This document shows, one piece after another, positions 5,127 to 8,464 of a stretch of 8,464 nt of DNA. The stretch lies in assembly GCA_934512105.1 (NCBI GenBank), contig CAKSWQ010000062.1, positions 1-8,464 on the forward strand, given 5' to 3'. Source of the DNA: an uncultured Faecalibacterium sp. Lineage in GTDB: Bacteria; Bacillota; Clostridia; Oscillospirales; Ruminococcaceae. The position numbers and the translations under genes are program-made. The stretch's first letter is position 1; each line of letters opens with the position of its first letter. The notes beneath the pieces were generated by a model, which saw only the letters and a program-made list of their open reading frames with translations, did not search any database and had not been told where the DNA came from.

Positions 5127-5140
5127 GAGCTTGGAAGCTC
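5127..5140. promoter_or_regulatory. Inverted repeat at the divergent promoters, possible operator
   Basis: GAGCTT and AAGCTC are perfect 6-bp arms separated by GG. The site lies directly downstream of the plus-strand -10 (5121-5126), overlapping its predicted start, and 8 bp from the minus-strand -10 (5148-5153). Its position would allow a bound protein to affect both promoters. AraC proteins more often bind direct repeats, so the binder need not be the adjacent regulator. Confidence 0.4.
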
Positions 5141-5147
5141 TGATAGG

Positions 5148-5156
5148 ATAATACCA
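5148..5156 (-). promoter_or_regulatory. Candidate extended -10 for the 84-aa gene
   Basis: On the minus strand TGG-TATTAT (hexamer 5148-5153), one mismatch from the consensus -10 with an extended TG. No good -35 is at 16-18 bp. If used, the leader would be about 155 nt; a closer TATAAA (around 5013-5018) is an alternative. Confidence 0.45.
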
Positions 5157-5256
5157 CAAAACAATCGCAAATCATAGAACAGAACCGTATAGTATATGCA
5201 ACAAAACCGGCATTGATAAAAAACATTCAAAGTATTGCGGAAAGGAATTGGTGAAT

Positions 5257-6189
5257 ATGGCATATCAGACAAGCTGTGCCTCTTATACCAGCGGCCGGGT
5301 GGGGCTGTCCAGCGCTACTGCCGTGGTGGCCGATGCCGCCGGGCGGGAGCAGACCCAGCACGGCAGCCCGCTGTTTCCTATCGCCTGCTATGCCGAGGAT
5401 CTTTCCTGCTTTTCGGTGGCGTGGCACTGGCACGAGGAATTCGAGTTTATTCTGGCAGCGCTGGGGCCCATCCATGTGGATGTGAACAAGACCCGGCTGA
5501 CTTTGCAGACCGGGCAGGGGGTGTTTATCAACTCCGGGGCGCTGCACGCGGTAGAGCCTGCCGAGGGCAGGGCACTGCTGCACTCCGGCGTGTTCCAGCC
5601 CCGGCTGGTCGGCGGCATGGACACTGTGTTCTGGCAAAAACTCATCCGACCGCTTTTGCAGCCGGGCACGCAGCCCTTCTTTTTGCTGGACGAGGCCGTG
5701 CCATGGCAGCGGCAGGTGCTGCTCTGCCTGCGGGAGGCATGGAAGGGCGTGGCGGACGAACCCTTTGACTACGAGAACCGGGTGCGCTACCACCTTACCG
5801 CCGCGTTGCGGCTGCTTATCACCCAATGCGTCAGCGGCAAGGTGAAGGTATCGGAACAGGAGCAGATCGCCTCGGAGCGGATGAAGCAGATGCTCCGCTA
5901 TGTAGAGGATCACTACGCCGAGGAGCTGACCGTGGAAAAGCTGGCCGGGTGCGTCGCCCTGAGCGAAAGCGCCTGTCTGCGCAGTTTCCGGCAGTTTCTG
6001 GGCATCACGCCCATCCAGTACGTCAAGCAGTTCCGGGTGGAAAAAGCCGCCGAGCTGCTGCGCTCCACCCGGCTCAAGACCGGCGAGGTGGGGCTGGAAT
6101 GCGGTTTTTCCGACGCCAGCTACTTTATCAAGACCTTCCGGGAGATCAAGCACTGCACCCCCCGGGAGTACCGTATCCGCTTCTGCTGA
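5257..6189 (+). CDS. AraC-family transcriptional regulator
   Basis: A 310-residue cytosolic DNA-binding regulator. The N-terminal half is an AraC-type cupin sensor: HWHEEFEF (57-64, H57 and H59 in the usual ligand-binding position), a beta-rich stretch GPIHVDVNKTRLTLQTGQGVFINSG and H97. The C-terminal AraC/XylS domain begins near 208 (MKQMLRYVEDHY), with the first helix-turn-helix at about 224-249 (LTVEKLAGCVALSESACLRSF), the second at about 275-297 (TGEVGLECGFSDASYFIKTF) and the terminal TPREYR. This type usually senses sugars or other small molecules and activates a neighbouring operon; no sugar genes are visible here, so the ligand is unknown. I chose the ATG at 5257 with AAAGGA 10 nt upstream; GTG at 5251 and TTG at 5248 are in-frame alternatives. 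It is the only plus-strand gene, divergent from the 84-residue protein and convergent with the kinase. Confidence 0.95.
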   Translation: MAYQTSCASYTSGRVGLSSATAVVADAAGREQTQHGSPLFPIACYAEDLSCFSVAWHWHEEFEFILAALGPIHVDVNKTRLTLQTGQGVFINSGALHAVEPAEGRALLHSGVFQPRLVGGMDTVFWQKLIRPLLQPGTQPFFLLDEAVPWQRQVLLCLREAWKGVADEPFDYENRVRYHLTAALRLLITQCVSGKVKVSEQEQIASERMKQMLRYVEDHYAEELTVEKLAGCVALSESACLRSFRQFLGITPIQYVKQFRVEKAAELLRSTRLKTGEVGLECGFSDASYFIKTFREIKHCTPREYRIRFC

Positions 6190-6282
6190 TGCGAAAACGC
6201 AGCACCGAGCTGAACCCGCTCAGATGCTGACGTGCCAGATTCCCCCGAAAGGGCGCGGCATGGCTGCAAACCGGCAGATACT

Positions 6283-6309
6283 AAAAAAGCTCCCCCTTGC
6301 GGGGGAGCT
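6283..6309 (-). terminator. Intrinsic terminator of the hybrid kinase gene
   Basis: A perfect 9-bp stem (AGCTCCCCC with GGGGGAGCT; 6288-6296 and 6301-6309) with a 4-nt loop, followed on the minus strand by TTTTTT (complement of 6283-6288). It lies 63 nt after the kinase stop, in the convergent gap with the AraC gene. Confidence 0.9.
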
Positions 6310-6310
6310 G

Positions 6311-6356
6311 GCACTCCGGGAGCAAATTGCTGCGGGTGCGCTTTTATTTTATGCTT
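6311..6356 (+). terminator. Possible terminator of the AraC gene
   Basis: On the plus strand an imperfect stem, GCAC pairing with GTGC around an inner AGCAA/TTGCT pair, is followed by GCTTTTATTTTATGCTTTT. The interior is poorly paired, so this is tentative. It lies about 120 nt after the AraC stop and downstream of the opposite-strand terminator. Confidence 0.35.
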
Positions 6357-6372
6357 TTGACCGGCGTTCGGG

Positions 6373-8464
6373 TCACAAAATTTTGTGCAGCTCCTGCACA
6401 AGGTCGCCGATCACGATGGGCTTGGACAAGAAGCCGTTCATGCCGCTTTCCAGCGCATTGCGGCGGTCCTCGTCAAAGGCGTTGGCAGTCATGGCAAGGA
6501 TCGGGAGCTTTGCCCGGGCCGGGTCGTCCAGTGCACGGATCTTCCGGGTGGCGGTATAGCCGTCCATGATCGGCATCTGCACATCCATCAGCACCAGATC
6601 ATAGCTGCCCGGCGCGGCGGTGCTCACCTTTTCCACCGCAACTGCACCGTTTTCAGCTGTATCGACAAGGAAGCCGTACTCCCGCAAAATTTCCTGCGCG
6701 ATCTCGCGGTTCAGCTCGTTGTCCTCCACCAGCAGGATGTGCTTACCCTTGAAGTCGGCGTTCTTTTCCGGCAAAAGCCCCTGCGCCGCATCCGTCGGCT
6801 TCTGGCCGAGGGCGCTCATCAGGGTCTCCCGCAGGTCGGACATGAACATGGGCTTGGAGCAGAAGGCGGTCACACCGGCAGCCTTTGCCTCCACCTCAAT
6901 ATCGGACCAGTCGTAGGCAGTCAGGATGATAATGGGCGTATCATCGTTCAGGCTGCGGATGCGGCGGGTGACCTCGATGCCGTTCATATCCGGCAGACGC
7001 CAGTCGATGATATAGGCGTGGTAGGCATCGCTCATCTCGATGGACTGCCGCGCACGCAGCACCGCTTCCTTGCCGGAAAGGGTCCACTCGGCGCGCATAC
7101 CCACCTTGACCAGCATCTTTGTCACGCTGTCACAGGTGTTGAAGTCGTCGTCCACCACCAGTGCTTTCAAGCCTTCCAGCTCGGTGATCTTTTCCACCGG
7201 GCGCTGCTCGGTCTGTGCGCGCATGGGCACACAGACGATAAACTCGGTGCCCTTGCCCTGCGCTGTCTGCACCTCGATGGTGCCGCCCATCATATCCACG
7301 ATGTTTTTGGTAATGGCCATGCCAAGGCCGGTGCCCTGAATGCGGCTTACCGTGGAGGTGCGCTCCCGCTCGAAGGGCTCAAAGATCTTTTGGGCAAACT
7401 CCGGGCTCATGCCGATGCCGTTATCCTTGATGCGGAACTCGTACTGTCCGCAGCCGCGCACCTTCCCGGCAAGCTGCCGCACCCGCACCGAGACCGTGCC
7501 GCCCGCCGGGGTGAACTTGATGGCGTTGGACAGCAGGTTCAGCAGGATCTGGTTCAGCCGGGTCTTGTCGCAGTAGACGTCCTCGTCGGTCACATCCATG
7601 GCGTCCATGTAAAGCTCCAGCTGCTTTGCGTAGACCTGCCCGCTGACGATGGTTTTTAGATCGTGCAGCACATCCGAAAGGTTGGTTTCCACCTCTTCCA
7701 GATGGATCTTTCCGCTTTCAATGCGGCTCATATCCAGCACATCGTTGATGAGGGAGAGCAGATGGTTGCTGGATGCAAGGGTCTTGCCAAGATAATCCTT
7801 CACCCGCTCTGTATCGTCAATATTGCTGAGCGCCAGCGTGGTAAAGCCGATGATGGCGTTCATGGGGGTGCGGATATCGTGGGACATATTGGAAAGGAAG
7901 GTGCTCTTGGCGCGGTTGGCTGTCTCGGCGGCAGCAACGGCATCGGAAAGCGCCTGATTCACCTTTCTGTCGGCGGTGCGGTCGGAGATGACAAGGATAT
8001 ACTTGGTTCTGCCCTCCACCTCGCTGCCCATGGCAATGATGTGGAACCAGCGGCGCTCCCCGGTCTCCAGATGCTCATACTCATGATCCCACTCGCGCTG
8101 CTGCCCGCTGAGAAGCCCTTCCAGATAGTTTTTGTCGTGGTCCGGGTCACCCTTCGGGTGCATCTCTGCCAGAACACGGGCATCCTGCCGGACTTCTCTC
8201 CACGGGATGCCCAGCAGCCGCTCGATGTTCGGGCTGACGTAGTCCACCTTGGTGGTCTCTGCGTCCAGCATCAGGAAAACATCGTCCACGTTCAGCGAGA
8301 GTTTTTGGAACAGCTCGTCCCGGTACAGGATCTTGGTATTCTTCTGGCGCAGGGTTGCATGGCTTCTGCGCAAAATCAGCAGAATGACCAGCAGCGCAAG
8401 ACCGGCGGCGATGCCTGCCACGATCTGCACCGTATAGAACCACAGCTTATCCAGACTGGCATTG
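6373..8464 (-). CDS. Hybrid sensor histidine kinase, PAS-HisKA-HATPase-REC-REC (5' partial)
   Basis: A BarA-like hybrid kinase missing its N-terminus. The frame stays open to the right edge, eleven codons ([11 protein letters not shown]) before the in-frame GTG at 8430, which lies inside a transmembrane helix and is not the true start. Counting from that GTG, the order is TM helix (about 1-20), PAS (about 40-155), HisKA with phospho-acceptor H184 in SHDIRTPMN, HATPase_c with N302 (SNAIKF), DNGIG (336-340) and GTGLG (366-370), REC1 (acids D427-D429, phospho-acceptor D476 in IIDWRLP, K526) and REC2 (E569-D570, D616 in MDVQMP, T648, K670). All catalytic residues are present. No HPt domain follows REC2, so phosphorelay would need a separate HPt protein. 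The missing part is probably an extracellular sensor, often a solute-binding-like domain in this class, but that is inference. Signal and output are unknown. Confidence 0.97.
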   Translation of the reverse strand, partial: NASLDKLWFYTVQIVAGIAAGLALLVILLILRRSHATLRQKNTKILYRDELFQKLSLNVDDVFLMLDAETTKVDYVSPNIERLLGIPWREVRQDARVLAEMHPKGDPDHDKNYLEGLLSGQQREWDHEYEHLETGERRWFHIIAMGSEVEGRTKYILVISDRTADRKVNQALSDAVAAAETANRAKSTFLSNMSHDIRTPMNAIIGFTTLALSNIDDTERVKDYLGKTLASSNHLLSLINDVLDMSRIESGKIHLEEVETNLSDVLHDLKTIVSGQVYAKQLELYMDAMDVTDEDVYCDKTRLNQILLNLLSNAIKFTPAGGTVSVRVRQLAGKVRGCGQYEFRIKDNGIGMSPEFAQKIFEPFERERTSTVSRIQGTGLGMAITKNIVDMMGGTIEVQTAQGKGTEFIVCVPMRAQTEQRPVEKITELEGLKALVVDDDFNTCDSVTKMLVKVGMRAEWTLSGKEAVLRARQSIEMSDAYHAYIIDWRLPDMNGIEVTRRIRSLNDDTPIIILTAYDWSDIEVEAKAAGVTAFCSKPMFMSDLRETLMSALGQKPTDAAQGLLPEKNADFKGKHILLVEDNELNREIAQEILREYGFLVDTAENGAVAVEKVSTAAPGSYDLVLMDVQMPIMDGYTATRKIRALDDPARAKLPILAMTANAFDEDRRNALESGMNGFLSKPIVIGDLVQELHKIL

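Larger units (their letters stand above)
4988..5256. promoter_or_regulatory. Divergent control region between the 84-aa and AraC genes
   Basis: A 269-bp non-coding stretch with the longest leaders in the window. It holds two oppositely oriented extended -10 elements with a short dyad between them, an additional plus-strand TATAGT (5188-5193) and a minus-strand TATAAA close to the 84-aa gene (around 5013-5018). A stem with one bulge, CCGTCCA/TGGACAGG (about 5027-5050), may fold in the leader of the 84-aa transcript. Which elements are used cannot be decided by eye. Confidence 0.5.

Noticed and set aside
5227..6153. Minus-strand open frame (308 codons) opposite the AraC gene
   Set aside because: The AraC reading has the cupin and both helix-turn-helix motifs; the antisense frame has no motif and no start signal.
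6385..7659. Plus-strand open frame (424 codons) opposite the hybrid kinase
   Set aside because: Antisense of HisKA, HATPase and receiver domains with intact catalytic residues; composition is that of a reverse-frame shadow.
8428..8430. GTG at 8430 as the true start of the kinase
   Set aside because: It falls inside the transmembrane helix, has no Shine-Dalgarno, and the frame is open upstream to the window edge, so the gene is truncated by the window.
1..8464. CRISPR array, tRNA or rRNA genes, phage or defence module
   Set aside because: I saw no regularly spaced direct repeats, no tRNA-like or rRNA-like sequence, and no recognisable phage, restriction, toxin-antitoxin or transposase protein on either strand.

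Overview
The window looks like chromosomal DNA from a fairly GC-rich, low-redundancy Firmicute of the gut Clostridia (Oscillospiraceae/Ruminococcaceae; a Faecalibacterium-like genome is my best guess). This rests on strong AGGAGG-type ribosome binding sites, short intergenic gaps filled with terminator hairpins, and the gene mix: Cof-type HAD, YjbR/MmcQ, YitT, TraX-like, AraC and a BarA-like hybrid kinase. The taxon is an inference from family content and style, not a database match.

Layout from left to right. Nearly all genes are on the minus strand. At the left edge is the probable 5' end of a minus-strand gene (1-52), with its own extended -10 promoter and leader. A perfect 15-bp hairpin (180-219) separates it from a two-gene unit: a Cof-type HAD hydrolase followed after 13 nt by a YjbR/MmcQ-family protein. 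Next come a YitT-family membrane protein with its own promoter, a TraX-family membrane protein ending in a textbook terminator, and a 51-residue two-helix membrane miniprotein that starts with GTG.

Upstream of the miniprotein is a 375-bp stretch (3548-3922) bounded by near-perfect inverted repeats (26 of 28 matching, extending to about 41 bp). I read it as a MITE-like or other dispersed repeat element. It lies between the miniprotein and an uncharacterised 212-residue protein, which has its own -35/-10 promoter.

An uncharacterised 84-residue protein with an ideal Shine-Dalgarno is divergent from an AraC-family regulator, the only plus-strand gene. The 269-bp region between them holds oppositely oriented extended -10 elements around a GAGCTT-GG-AAGCTC dyad. 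The AraC gene converges on a large hybrid histidine kinase (TM, PAS, HisKA, HATPase, REC, REC) whose sensory N-terminus lies beyond the right edge.

There is no single pathway. The window is mostly housekeeping or orphan genes, each in a small transcription unit with its own promoter and terminator. The least ordinary items are the inverted-repeat element, a short sequence shared by the leaders of the left-edge gene and the TraX gene, and the shared design of the minus-strand promoters and leaders. I see no CRISPR array, tRNA, rRNA, transposase, phage module or defence system.
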